Below are positions 45,301 through 60,300 of a DNA stretch of 64,000 nt, one piece after another. Made by a program: the position numbers and the translations under genes. Source of the DNA: Hanleya hanleyi (Eukaryota; Mollusca; Polyplacophora; Lepidopleurida; Hanleyidae); contig JAVTVY010045392.1 of assembly GCA_036873755.1 (NCBI GenBank), positions 62,001 through 126,000 on the forward strand, written 5' to 3'. Numbering within the stretch: position 1 is the first letter of the stretch; every line of letters starts with the position of its first letter. The notes beneath the pieces are model-generated. The model was not told the DNA's origin. It saw only the letters and a list, made by a program, of their open reading frames with translations, and ran no database searches.

Positions 45301-48300
45301 CAGGAAGTAAAAACATTTTGAGAAAGGTATTGCGCCACTATTTCTAAAAACTCTGGCGTTGAATGTATGTGGATATTGAACAAGCGTTCTGAGAACCCCA
45401 ACATCTCGCCTTGCGGGGTCATCCGCCGAAGGTGCAGCAGTATTGAAAGCATACATGTAGAGCAAACAATAAGGTCTGGAATAGGTGATGTGATACAGAC
45501 AACAATGTCTGGAATAGATTATCTGGTACAGACAATAACATCAGTCCCATGTGGGATTACTGGCATATAAGTAAATCCCATGTAGGATGGATAGGTCAGT
45601 GCCGTCGGATTACTGGTGCATAGGGCAGTCCAGTGTGAGATTACTGCTGGATAGGTCAGTCCCATGTGAGATTACTGCTGGATAGGCCAGACCTGTGTAG
45701 GATTACTGCAGGATGGACCAGTCCTGTGTGTTATTACTGATAGACCTGTCCCCTGTGGAATTACTGCTGGATAGTCCAGTCTCATCTGGGTTTACTGCTG
45801 CATAGGCAGTCCAGTGTGGGGTTACTGCTGCATACGGCAATCCTGTGTGGGATTACGGCTGGGGAGGCCAGTCCCATGTGGGATTACTGCTGGATAGGCT
45901 AAACCTGTGTGGGATTACAGCGGGATAGGTTAGTCCCATGTAGGATTATGGCTGGATATGTCAGTGCCATGTGGGATTACTGCTGCATATTGCAGTCCAA
46001 TGTCATATTACTTCTGGATAGGTCAGTCCTGTGTGAGATTACTGCTGCATAGGCCAGTCCCGTATGGAATTACTGCTGGATAGGCCAGTCCCATGTGGGA
46101 TTACTGCTGGATAGGCCAGTCCGGTCTGGAATTACTGCTGGATAGGTCAGTCCCGTGTGGCATTACTGCTGGATAGGCCAGTGCCATTTAGGATTACTGC
46201 TGGATAGGTCAGCTCTGTGTGAGATTACTGCTGGATAGACCAGTCCCAAATGGGATTACTGCTGGATAGACCAGTCTGGTCTGGGATTACTGCTGGATAG
46301 TTGAGTTCCATATGGAATTACTGCTGGATAGGTCAGTCCCGTGGGGCATTACTGCTGGATAGGCCAGTGCCATTTGGGAATACTGCTGGATAGGTCAGTC
46401 CCGTGTGGGATTACTGCGGGAGAGCTGTGACCTTGGAAAACAAGAAACATGTCCACCAAGTTTTATAATCATCCCACGAAAGGTTCAACAAACTTTCCAT
46501 GTACAAATCTACATGTAAATTTTTGCTCAACAAAAATCTTATAAATGGAAACGTACAATGTCTAAACTGCAATAATTAGGACAAAAATTCATATTTAATG
46601 TCATATTTCTTAAATAGCACATGCACAGCCTCGAATCACATTGAACTTGGGTAGCAAGTGTCAAACTCATCCAATGAAAGCTGACAGCTTCAGAAAACTT
46701 TCCATGTGCAGGTGTACATGTATATACATGTACATTATTATTGGTAGATTACTTAGACAAAACCCTCAAAATTTGAACAAAAAATAATATTTCATCTCCT
46801 AAATAGCACAGGTACATCTTCTAATCATAAGAAACATGTGTACCAAGTTTCATAATCATTCAATGACAGCTGACAACTGCAGCAAACTGTGGTGTACAGA
46901 TGTACATGTGCACTTCAGCTAAACGCAAAACTCAATCATTTGCCATAACTTGGAGAAAAATTAATATTTCATCTCCTAAATAGCACAGGTACATCTTCTA
47001 ATCATAAGAAACATGTGTACCAAGTTTCATAATCATTCAATGACAGCTGACAACTGCACCAGCAAACTGTGGTGTACAGATGTATATGTGCACTTCAGCT
47101 AAACGCAAAACTCAGTCATTTGCCATAATTTGGAGGAAAATTAATATTTCATCTCAAAAATAGCACACGTACATCCTCCAATCATAAGAAACATGTGTAC
47201 CAAGTTTCATAATCATCCAATGAGAGCTGACAACTGTAGCAAACTTACCATGTACATGTATACACAAAGAGACCTATATGTACAATTCAACTAAACAGAA
47301 AACTCTATCATTTGCCATAATTTGGAGAAAAATTCATATTTCTTCTCAAAAATAGCACAGGTACATCCTCTAATCATAAGAAACAAGTGTACCAAGTTTC
47401 ATAATCATCCAATGAGAGCTGACAACTGCAATAAACTTTCTAAGTACAGATGTACATGTGCACTTCAGCTAAATGCAAAACTCTATCATAGGGATTTTAA
47501 CATTGGAGCACCCCAGGCGTAGTACCCCCAGGTGGCATACCCACCCCCCATATTTTTTTCTTTGTTTAATATTTTTTCTAATTTTTCTAGATTTTTTTTG
47601 AATTTGCTAAACCAAAAACCTTATCATTTCCAGGCAGGGGACACCGACAACGACAACGACACCGACAACGACATCCTCTTTCCCCCCTCACAATATCTCC
47701 CCTTTACTTCGTAAGGCGACATAAAAACTCAAAATGTCTTACGGAAGAACTTGATGCTAAAGGTCACATACCGTATAGACATGTATCCACATGGGATTTC
47801 TCGACTCCCTATACTACAATCCCTCATCAGGATATTAACTACTTAAGTTCATTAATAGTATCTGTGTTCAAGAAAACTGATCGTAGGTATATTAATGTCG
47901 GATGCCGTAAAGCATTCTTTAGCTCTACTACATACAAGAGATATCATTCATGGGATGTTTCTTTGTTTATAGAGTTGCTTGAATTTCTCATTAATAATAT
48001 CTATGTGAAATTTGGCAACACAATATATCAGCAGCATATAGGTATTCCAATGGGTACTAATTGTGCACCCCTGTTGGCTGACCTGTATCTGTTCTCTTAT
48101 GAATATGACTATATGCAGGCGCTTTCAAAAACCGATCCATTCAAAGCCCGTTCCTTCTCATTCACCAAACGCTATATAGACGATCTTCTCGCTGTGGATA
48201 ATCGCTATATAAATGACGCAGTGAAGGATATATATCCACCTTCGCTGGATTTGAAGGAAACTACAGATAACCCTACAGGCACATCGTATTTAGACCTATA

Positions 48301-51300
48301 TCTCTATAAAAATGAAGCGGGCCTTCTCTCTCGTCGACTGTATGACAAAAGAGATGATTACAATTTCGACATCGTAAACTATCCCTTTCTGGACAGTAGT
48401 ATTCCAGTGGGACCTGCATATGGCGTATACATATCACGCCTAGTAGCATTTGCTAGATCCTGTGTTAAATGTGACGATTTTAATCAACGTCACAAAACAT
48501 TGTTGCAGAAACTTATAAAACAGGGCGCCTCCACTCAAAGTTTCTCAAATTTGGCGATACATATCGCATGCTGATAGCAAAATATGAGCGTAGCGTGCAA
48601 GATCTATGGCGTTACCTTCCGTAACTTGTGTCTAATTCCGCTTAACCCGGGGCTAGGGGCCGTATGAACCTATGTACTTCAAGATCCTCATGGTACTCAT
48701 CTGAACAGTCACAATCAAAGCGTGACTGAGATACATCATTATTTAGATGACGACTTTACAACGAATATTATGGATTAAGAATACTGATCAGCGATACGGA
48801 TTTGATATTTTTGGAACATCATGATGTCTTGCCGGCATCATTGAAAACTGTTGACCGCTTCTCTCTTGCAGGAAACAAGCCTATGTTTATGTATACTATG
48901 ATTGTCTTTTTGAATTTGGTGCTAATACTGTTATATGGAATATGGAATAGGTCTTTGGATTATGGACGCGGATATTCTCTAATGGACGATGGCTGAATTA
49001 TGAATAACGGACCAGACGCTTGTAATTACTACAACTATACACGTAACACAATATGGCAAAACAATTTATTTTCAAAGTATTTTTTTTCTCAGGAGTATAC
49101 ATATCATTTGTGACAAGTTTTTGAATTTCTGTTAATTTTCAATCTTCTTGAACATGTACAGTTGACAAGATTTGTGGAAATATTATAGATTAAAATGATT
49201 CTTGCATTGATAACCAAACATGGGGTCCACCTGTAGATCAAGCTTTATGAGCGCTGCGGGGGTGATAGAACTAGACTAACATTTCAATATAGAGTAGACT
49301 GAATTCACACTCGTTTATTCATTGGTTTAAATGAGACCTTGGTTTTCTGCTGACATTCACAAGATACATCTAGGCATACAGTAATTCCTCTAATATGTTA
49401 GTGATATTTGAAGTGGTAAAAACGAGGGGTGATCAATTTATTGCAGCTGAATGAAAGTAGCGATTTGCGAAAGTCAGGAAAATGACTGATACCCTTTGAA
49501 TCATCAAATGCCCACTTACGAATACTGCCACTTGTGTAAACTGCATCTGTGGAAGAGTGAGATGTTTCAAATTCTATTTACGTAGCGTGTGATCCAATAC
49601 AATCTTGCTAATTCAGGCCTCAATTTAAGAAGTGCTGATGGTAACCTCTCAACAGGTTACCAGGAAATCTACACTGGTAACCTATGGCAACCTATTGCAT
49701 ATTTATTAACCTATTATCATATTATTAGTCAAAATTATGGGGACCTGAAAATAGGTTACCACTATTTTTCATATGGCAACCTCAGGCAACCTGAAAACAG
49801 GTTACCACCTTAACTTGAGGCCTGCAATTGGAGTTTGTGAATACTGCAATATCAGTGCAATTAATACCTTGTTGTCAAACATGATCTACCCACCAGTTAG
49901 TTCAAATGGTCGATGCTCAAAACTTTGCTTTAACAGAAGGGAGACTACTTATGACCAACTCTGTTCAACAACGAAGTTCTTTTTTTAGCTCATCTGGGCC
50001 GAAGGCCCGATGGGCTAATGTCATGGCCTGATTGTCCGTCGTCCGTCGTGTGTCAACATCTTCTTCTCTGAAACCGCTTGACCGATTAAGCTGAAACTTG
50101 GCATGCATGTTCCCCCCAATGAGTACACCAGAATTTGTTCATGCGGTGTCGATATGATTTTAAATATCGCTGCCATGGCGGCCATCTTGGATTTCCCTAT
50201 GAAACTTTGTTATCGCGATTTCTCAGGAACTACTGCATGGATCTTCCTCAAATTTGGTACACAGGTTCCCCTTTGAGTCTAGTTGTGCTAGATACCTTTT
50301 GTGTTCCGATTCAAAAATCCAATATGGCCACCAGGCAGCCATCTTGGATTTTCCCATGAAACATTGTTATCGCGATTTCTCAGGACGTACTGCATGGATC
50401 TTTCTCAAATTTGGTAGACAGGTTCCCCTTTGGGTCTAGTTGTACAAGATACCTCTTTTGCTTCGATTCAAAAATCCAATATGGCCACCAGGCGGCCATC
50501 TTGGATTTCCCCATGAAACATTGTTATCGTGATTTCTCAGGAAGTACTGCATGAATCTTTCTCAAATTTGGTACACAGGTTCCCCTTTGGGTCTACTTGT
50601 ACATGACACCTTTTCGGTCCAATACGAAAATCCAATATGGCCACTAGGTGGCCATCTTGGATTTCCCCATGAAACTTTATCGCAATTTCTCAGGAACCAC
50701 TGCATTGATCTTTCTCAAATATGGTACACAGGTTCCCCTTGGGGTCTAGTTGTGCAAGATAGCTTTTCTGCTCTGATTCGAAAATCCAATATGGCCATCA
50801 GGCAGCCATCTTGGATTTCCCTATGAAACTTTATCGTGATTTCTCTGGAAGTACTGCATGGATCTTTCTCAAATTTGGTACACAGGTTCCCCTTGGGGTC
50901 TAGTTGTGCAAGATACCTTTTGTGATTTGATTCGAAAGTCCAATATGGCCACCAGGCAGCCATCTTGGATTTCCCCTTGAAACTTTATCACGATTTCTCA
51001 GGAACTACTGCTTTGATCTTTCTCAAATTTGATACACAGGTTTCCCTTGGAGTCTAGTTGTGCAAGATACCTTTTCTGGTCCGATTCGAAAATCCAATAT
51101 GGCCACCAGGCCGCCATCTTGAATTTTCCCATGAAATTTTGTTATCGTGAATTCTCAGGAAATTACTGCATGGATCTTTGTCAAATTGGGTACACAGGTT
51201 TACCTTGTGGTCCGGTTGTGCAAGATACCTTTTTTGGTCCATATCGAAAATCCAATATGGTAGCGTCTTGGATTTCCCGTGAAACTTTGTTATGAAATCT

Positions 51301-54300
51301 CATGAAATTACTGCATGGATCATTTAGTGTTCGGGGGGGGGGGGGACAACACAAGTTAGAGACTCATCTATTGCAGTTCTTTAGTAAAAAATTCTTACAG
51401 CTACTTTTGCCAGTTACATCCAGATACGCTACAGTGCCGTGGCACTATCTTTTTATCACAAATGGGATCTACTGAAAATCGGGGGTCACGTGATTGAATT
51501 ATTACAATTTCCGATCATACTTATCTCCAAAAATCGTGGGTGATCGATTTCCAATAGGGTGATTGATTTCCGATACAGTGATTGATTTATTAGAGTAATG
51601 ATCATAGGTCCCGTGGCAGTCATGCTTTCACGTGATCGGAAATGTTTAATGCAACATGCAAGAAAAAACAATGCATGCATGCATATTCAACATGCAGGTA
51701 TTAAACAATGTCCTCTCACAGAGCTAAAACTGGAAATGTTCTTTCGCAATACCTTCAACATTATATAATGGACACTGGCAAGGAAAACATCATTTCTTGA
51801 CCAAAATGCAAACTAAACCTACCTCAGTTGATGTCTAGATAACTAAATATACATTACAGTTGATGCAGAATTTGCTAATGAGATTAATCCGGAAACTTAC
51901 AAATCTCCCCAAACACGCGAGAACAGATTACAAGGGAAATCACAAGGGCATGTCTGAGCGAGTTCTGGTTCGTTAATTGAGTCGCTTTGCTGTCTCTTTA
52001 ACATAGGAAATAGTTTAATGGATGATAACTGGACTATTTTCGATCTGAAGTTGCCGGACTTGTCAAAAATGTAAGCTTAGTGGTCCTTTCTTGGAATAGT
52101 AGGAAAAACTTCTCCATATTTATCATATTTACACCAGTTATCAAACCTTTTATACCTTTATTTCTTGAGTTCCTTTGTGAAAATTAGTTGACAGATCATA
52201 TATCTCTCGTTTGTGAATAAAGAAATACTGAACAAATGACTGGGATCTCAATTGAAAAACAAAACAAGTTTATAGTGAAAAAGTTTTTAAAAAATTCTGC
52301 TCAATTGACGTGTTGATGTTTTTTCATCGAAATGGTGATATTTGATTGGATTGACGCACACTATTCCATTCTTGGGGGACGGTTGCACAAGATTTGAGCC
52401 CAAAATCTGTTGCTTTCTTCACTGATTGATTGCTATCTTATTTTAGGCATACTGGGGCGCACTAGCGGTGATAAGTTTACTTCCCCTGTATTAAGCAACA
52501 ATTGAAAAAAAGATATGTGATAAGATAGACATTTCCTCCATGCCTTGTTTTATTTTTTGTTTGTGTTTCTTTGTTGTTGTTTTCATTTTATTTTTGCCGG
52601 TCGGCAAAGTTTGGTTTGGCTGAAGCACCCCCCCAAGCACTCTCTCATCCAGCTCTTGCAACAAAGTAACGTAGCATTCTTCTGTGAGAATCAAGGGAGT
52701 AGTAAAGAATCCGAGCCATAGTAACTTGTGTGAGGAATGAGTTATGAATGTAGTTTGCCTCAAATCCTCACAATTGCAACTGTTAACCTCTCCGAATGAT
52801 TCTTTATACTACTCCCAATATTGAATAGTTGGAAAACGGCTGCAATTGTGAGGATTTGAGGCAAACTTCAGTCATGTGAGGGTGTCGTGGCCGAAGTAGT
52901 TAGAGTATTTGACTCTGACCGGGAGTGCTACAGCTGGCGTGGGTTCGCCCCTCGCCAGTGACCGCTTACATATATATACTCGCCTATTCACAAGGCGCTG
53001 GGCTGATTCGGTGTCCAGGGTAAAAAGGACTGATGGTGGAACAAGTTGCTACGCTAGACCTTTGCCAGCGGAGGCACTTGGAGAATAAGGTACCTGGGTG
53101 TCTTTCAGTGACCGCTATATAAATCCACTCACAGTAGTACATCGCTTTCACTGCTTCGAAGCTCACATGGTTAGACTATCACAGCACTTTCAGGATAGTA
53201 GTTCGTCCAATTGTAGAATTGTATAAATGTTCACTTCACAGCACTTACAGGATAGTAGTTCATCCAATTGTAGAATTGTATAAATGTTCACTTCATAGCA
53301 CGATAGTTGAGCTATAAATGTTGTGTGGTTCCAATTGATTGTATATTAATAACGAACTCCGTTCGTTAAATAGGTAACATACATGGATTACGTGAGACAA
53401 AATACAGATACAGAACCTAATCACAAACCCTGTGTAAATCCATGTAACGACAGACAATCACCGAAGTCTATCATGTTCAGATTTCATCGTTTGCGTGGGA
53501 GTTTTTTGCGGGGGCTGCCATATTGGATTTGAGGCAGTGTGGGTAATAGCTAAAATTAGAACAGTATCAAAATTTAATCTAAGAATATTTGCTATAGATT
53601 TGAAACAAAAAAAAAAGAACATAGATATGCTAATAAATTGAAGGATGAATTCCCTTCCCATTCCCTTCCGACAAATAGAATATTTGCAATCTCACGTTCG
53701 GCTATTTCCGTATTGGCGGGAGTTCTGGGGCTAGATTGGAATATTTGGTGAAAACGCCCGAGTGTCGTCTGCACTTCCCGCACGCAAATGTTTGCAGAGT
53801 GCGGTCAGACCTCTTTTTTCGCGAAAATGGCACTTTACATGTGCAGAAATTTCATAAAATTTAGTTCTACGGCAAGAAAAAGCTGTATAACGTGTCCATC
53901 TATAACAAGCTTGTTTATTAGGCTTTGAAGATCTGATGTTTTCGTAAAGAGATAATCGGTTGTTCATTTGAAAAATAAGCATTTGCCACGGAGCGGTGAC
54001 CTTACTTACGCCGTACCGTAGCAAAATCAAGCCATTCAATTTCTTTCGCTGACGTCCGCGTGAAATTAGGTCATCCAAAGTTCGCAAAAAGGAGTTTAAT
54101 TATACCAAGAACTCAAACAACTGATAAAACGAAATTTTAGAAAGTCAGGTTCCTCATATTTACACACCATTAACTTATATCCGTGGATTGTACACAGCGG
54201 TGCAAAGACATTTCCCCCGGTGGACATCAATTTCTCCCTGGACATTTTCCGATATTTCCTCCTGTGGACATGCATTTCTCCTTCCTATATATTTTTGTAC

Positions 54301-57300
54301 TATGACTTCGTACAAATGTTTAACAAAATTGAAATATTGACAAAAACAAATTTGGGGCATTTCTCTATTATTACTCATTATTTTCTATAATTCGGCATGA
54401 TAAAATAATAGCTACCGGTAGTATACATACTACGTTAATAACTATTACATAGTCATAAAGAAATAAATATTTTGATCCATACAATAGAATAGAATAGATG
54501 TTTATTTGCTAATTAGCACCTACATGAATGAAAAAACTAGAGCCTATGGGCTTTAATGAGATGATAGATCTGGTAGCTGGGTTATTGGGGGATAAGTTTG
54601 TAATGAAATAAACGCACAATTATATATTTAATTTCAAGTTAGGCACAGGTGGCACCAGGCACGAATGTATGTGGCTAAAACGCAATCACAAGTTAAATCC
54701 TGTGACAAGGTATATGAAGGGCCGTTCGCGTCATAAACGCATCCTTTAAACGTTTTAACTTCTTAAACGTTTAAAAATTGTAAAGCTTTAAAAAATTTAA
54801 ACGTTTAAACTTGAACCAACCAATCAGATGTTATGAACTGACATTTTCCTGTTAAAAAGCAAACGTTTCCAGTTGTAAATTCGCGACTTCAGACGTTTCC
54901 TGTCAAAAGAAAAATTCGGTCTTTTAAAGGTTTCCGGTTAAAAGGATAAAGTTTCCGGTTGTGATCGTCTTTATTATTTGGGCCGCGTGTATTCCAACAT
55001 CTACACCAACACGTGCAAATCTCCACTGGCAAACGTTTCCGGTATATAGTGTATTTTAACCAATGAAAACCGTTCTTACAAATTAGGTTTTGAAGAATAT
55101 TTGTAAGGGTTATTTAGATTGGTTCAAACAGACTACATAGTGGAAACGTTTTGCCAGTGGACACGTGTTGATGTTGAGGTTTGAACATACGCTGCAGCAA
55201 TAAAAAAATCTGACTGGACGATCACAACCGGTAACGATTTCCCTTAAACCAGAAACGTTTAAAAGTCTCGAATATTACTACTGGAAACGTTTGCCTTTTG
55301 ACAGGAAACGTCTAAAGTATTGGACGTTACAACAGCAAACGTTTGCTTTTGGACAGGAAAGGTCTTCCAAATGTCAATTGATGACATCTGATTGGTTGGT
55401 GCAAGTTAAACGTTTAAATTTATTAAACGTTTTGATTTATGGCGCGAACGGCCTTTCTTAAAAGGTACTGACATAATGAAGTTGAAAGTACCAAAGAAAG
55501 GCAGTCCTAGGATAAAAGTAACTCCGAAAATGGAAGCCGAAATATAGAATATTATATCACAATGACTTTCATTTTCGGAGTTACTTTTATCGTAGTTTAT
55601 GTGAAATTGATCTGTGGGAACAATGAAAGGTAGTCCTATAATGAGGGAAGTTGCACACGTTACGCTAACCATGTGTTACCCAATTAATTTCCGTCCAATT
55701 AGACACTACAGTAGGTGCTCATCCAACCTTGACTCAACCAAAATAGCTGAATTTTGCTCTTTATCTTGATACATAATTCTTCCAATACGTCAGTTCGGGA
55801 TTCCAGATGAACACCATGACCACCATGTTAATTTAACGAGCATAAAGAAAGCAATATGATACCTTCTTTAACATGGTATTGTTGGTGTTGCGTTGAAACT
55901 GCAAACTGACCTGTTGAGAATTCGATGGAAAAGGGGCCAGTGGAATGAAGTCTAGGCCTAAATACCCACAGGGGATTAAGGTCAGTTTGTACAGAACATA
56001 CATGTAACTAGGGGTAAATAAGAGAGATTACATGTATACCTAGGGGTAAATAGAGATTTAGTGTTATGAGTGAGAAAGGCTGGACATCAAGGTTGCTGAT
56101 GGTTATGTCACAAGTTAGGATAAGACAAGACATGTATTACACTTTCTGGATATCCGACAGGTTGACTGGTGGAGTACAAGATAGGAAAAGATTATAAGAT
56201 GTGTTACAGCTTGCTCTTGTGAGAAAAGCAAACAGTGGCCTGCAAAGGTGATAATGAGACAATGGTGGCCAGGTTGGCTGCTATGGTAGAGCATCTCTCA
56301 CATATACACCTAACCAGCTAAACTGTATAATTTTATCAGCAGAGTCCAAGCTTTGGTAAAGTGACGATACCAGTCTGCCATACTTTAGAGCGTATTAATC
56401 TAATATTTTGTGAGAAAACAATGAACAGAGTAATATTTAATGCAGATAAAGGATCAAATATATGCCAAGTGACTATCAGTGACTAAATATAGACATACAA
56501 AAGCCTTTCAACCACTAAGGATCCCCAAAACTCATCTCTGTGGAACTACTTTCATGCAGCGTAAGGCTATCCCGTGAGTCGGTTTGCACTTTTGTCCATT
56601 TCCCTACAGCATTCTAAAGAGCCTCTGGCTAACGCCAGATCTCAAAAAGCACCTACATGCGGCGAACAATCAATAATGTAACTACATGTACATCGGGCAG
56701 AGATTTCCCCCAAGAAGAACAACTCTATCCCTAGTGATAACGCAATACCTATACTGTTTATTCTCAAATAAATGTGCCTGAGGCTATGAGCGTCGATGAC
56801 TCTGAAGTTCATGACTCGTCGCAGCTTGATACGCTTGCATCAAACATACATGTGACATATGTTATGCTATGTTTATTAAAAGCTACGACATTGATATTCT
56901 GTTTGATACAGTGACGTCACTGGGGGATTTCTCTCCCCTGTAGAGCCTAATTTGAACACAGAATTAAATGAAAGAAATTCTAAAAAGAATGGTCCAGTTC
57001 TAATTTCAACACTTTTTTGAACAGAATCTTTCAATTCATCAAGTTTTGGAAATTCATCTCAAATCTCCTGTTGAGCGGGGGCGGCGACGCTGTAATTGAC
57101 AGAACAGCCAATCTTGTTTGGAGCCTCTGTTACCGCCATTGTATTCTAAGAGAATTGATACATGTTACGTTATTATATCATTCAGTCAGGTTCCACGCAG
57201 AACCTTGAAACAAACTGAACAATAGCTTCTAACTAGTACGGAAATTAAGTAACAAACATGCCGACTGAACTAATTATTTGAATTTTAAAAACAATGTGAA

Positions 57301-60300
57301 TATTATCATATTCTCCACAAAATATCACCCAGTAATGTCTGTTTTGACAATGAAACCATGGGGTATTGGAAGTAGTAAAAACATGAATTATGCATGTCAA
57401 AATAGTGTCCTGTTGAAGAAAAAGTAATTCATGGCAAAACCCGAGTTAACTATTACAATATTTTACTAAATCATACAAATCTTGTTAACAGTGTCTTAAA
57501 ATATTTCAGTGTGTTACACATATGTAGTTATAGTACAAAAAAAGGAGGGGGGAGTGGGGAATGTCCACAGAGGGAAATGTTTGAAGGAGGAAATATCTCA
57601 GGATGGAATGTCCTGGCTTCATCAGCTATCAATCACCATTATGTCTTGTTTTTCATTTGTTTACAATAATTTGAGTATATATAACTATTGTATAAACATC
57701 GCAATATTTCTGTCCATTATAGTAATATCTCTCTTCGAATAGTTTGGCATTCTTAATTTTTCATTCAAGGATAAAATTAAAATAATTCTATCAGTTTAAT
57801 TCCTTAAATTAATTTATAATGAAGAAGCATCCCAATATTTTGTGGTTTATATATTCGATCAACATACTTTATCCCAGATCCGATTCAGAGTATCAATTCT
57901 GATCGAATGTGCATGTTTGATTATACTGAAAATAATTCATATTTTCGGGACCTTGAAACGCATCATCCACAACCACAGCAATTCGGGAACTTTTGGGTTG
58001 CCAGTATTTCATCAGAAATCATCAAACACATTTGACCACTACGAACTAAACTTGTTTCTACCAATCATGAGATACGTAATAAAAGGAATTGGTCTTTAAA
58101 AATAAACGGCATGGCATGCCGTTTATTTTTCCATGGCCATTTCAACAAGCGTATACATGTGTGGTGCATTTTAACCACATAAAAGTAGCGAAGTAGCTTT
58201 GAAAAAGTTGGAAATATCTCCAACGAAACGTCGGCTCCACAGCAATAAAGAAGCTATCCATAGAATAGCCTTGTGTTAAAAACCCTTTGGTCTGGTCTCC
58301 ATATAGCCCAGCAACTTCTTTAAAGATCACCTCAATCAACGTTGTTTCAAAAGCTGCAGTAGGGCCTTGTCCACATCTCTCTCGATGGTGAACATTTAAT
58401 CTGACAGTTTCCTCCTTGTTCTGAAATGGGATTCCCAATTTAGCTCGATAGAGCGCTTAGATTACCCTTTGGTCTGATCTCCATAGCCAAGCAACTTCTT
58501 TAAAGATCACCTCAATCAACGTTGTTTCAAAAGCTGCAGTAGGGCCTTGTCCACATATCTCTCGATGGTGGACATTCCTCCTTGTTCTGGAATGGATTCC
58601 CAATTTAGCTAGATAGAGCACTTAGATTATAAGCTTTTCTATTGTGTAGTCCTTCTGATAGTTTGAAAGTCAGATTTTAGGAATTGATAAATAGTGGGAA
58701 ATTGGACTGGGAAGTATCGCTCGCTCAATCACACAAATTTATTTATTCTTGGAGAAAACTAGGTACCCCGTTCAAGCACCTGTGAAGACTGACCTGAATT
58801 AGCAAAGGTTTATCTGACTTTCATCTGTGTATTCAAGAATATCTGAATTAATAAACCCCTGGAAAATTAAAAAAAAGAAAGAAAAAAAATCACCAAGCCA
58901 CAAACAACCAGGAAAATGAAAATGAAAAGAACTTGCACTAGGCTGCGCCTATAGCTTCCATAATATAACAGTGACTATATGGTTTGCGAAAAAAAAAAAA
59001 AAAAAAAATGATACGAAAAAGGCAAAGTCAGAAGGGAACAAAAGAAGTATACTTCGTTCGTTTCTAGGCTTTGCCTATTTCATATTATGTACTCCTATGG
59101 AGGCGCCTCTCTCGAAGGGGGAAATTACGAACTGAACTGAACTGAACTGAACATGGCTCATTCCACACTAGCTAAGGTTCATAGCGTCTCACTTCCCTCA
59201 ACGCTATGCCGCGGGGTCTCCCGTGTGTAATTCAGGAAGATAAACACCGTCGGAAACAGACCAGAAAATTACATTCACTCGCCCCAAATCCCCACTATCG
59301 TAACATATGGTTCGGTTTAGAATGCCATCAATATTATTAGTTACAAACATTTACTTGCACTCGAAATGCGGCACAGAACGAAATGGATCGAGAGCCAACA
59401 ACGTGACAGCCATGTCTTCTTTCTGTCTCCTCGAACTAGCGGACAAGGTACGAGTTTCTTACACGCGACACCAAAATTTGACCCTGTTAAATTTCGCCCG
59501 TGGGACTTAATATAGAATAGATTCCAAGTGCGATTCAACTACAGTCTGATAGTGTCTACCGGTTTGTCAGCATGGAATATTGCACACGCGTGGGCCTGTA
59601 GGAGATTCTATATTAAGTCCCACGGGCGAAATTTATCGGGATCAAATTTTGGTGTCGCACGTAAGAAACTCGTACCGTATCCGCTAGTTCGAGGAGACTG
59701 AAAGAAGACATGGCTGTCACGCTGTTGGCTCTCGATCCATTTCGTTCTGTGCCGCATTTCGAGTGCAAGTAAGTGTTTGTAACTAATAATATTGATGGCA
59801 TTCTAAACCGATAGAACCATATGTTACGATAGTGGGGATTTGGGGCGAGTGAATGTAATTTTCTGGTCTGTTTCCGACGGTGTTTATCTTCCTGAATTAC
59901 ACACGGGAGACCCCGCGGCATAGCGTTGAGGGAAGTGAGACGCTATGAACCTTAGCTAATTCCACACACGGGTTACTAATACTATGGCTCGGATTCATTA
60001 TACTTCTCCCCGTTCTGGCTTCAGATAACTCCAGCATAAAGGGCCTTAACCCAGAAACTCTGGCTGTGATAGGTAAATTTAGGGTAAGGGGGCGTGGCAT
60101 TCCTATCACAGCCCAGATCGAGGGTGGGTTAAATTTTGGAGAAAAAAATTCGTCTGGCGAAGAGCGGCTTTTCGCTGACGAAAATAACGAAACGGGAGAG
60201 AAAAAATATGCCAATTTGATACAGTTTGACCGACCTTAGCTTCTTTAACCATGTACCATCTCTCGTGACTGTATTGATGCTGACAAAAAGTGATCAAATG

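Larger units (their letters stand above)
33130..47797 (+). repeat. Large direct segmental duplication, copy B
   Basis: Counterpart of 7125-26783. Its left edge abuts the 5' side of the DIRS element. Its right edge runs without a break into the rest of the Penelope-like RT, so copy B keeps the original right-hand context. It has a 1.68-kb satellite element (35311-36991) and one extra unit of about 178 bp (near 46800-47150) that copy A lacks. In the DTWD2 exons it differs from copy A by one in-frame 3-bp deletion (exon 6), one missense change (exon 3) and a few silent changes. Confidence 0.93.
53350..59086 (+). repeat. Second direct duplication in intron 1, copy 1
   Basis: Starts TAACGAACTCCGTTCGTTAA and matches 60883-63314 in order. 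Shared parts are about 53350-54535, 57385-58024 and 58890-59086. The intervening parts (54535-57385, containing a MITE, and 58025-58889) are missing from copy 2 apart from a short piece near 56645-56680. Confidence 0.85.

Noticed and set aside
52881..52960. Functional tRNA gene
   Set aside because: Box A and box B are present, but the acceptor and anticodon stems do not pair well and extra sequence follows; a SINE head fits better.
55406..55672. Hydrophobic 88-codon minus-strand frame
   Set aside because: It spans a perfect inverted repeat and the end of a MITE; hydrophobicity comes from AT-rich codons.
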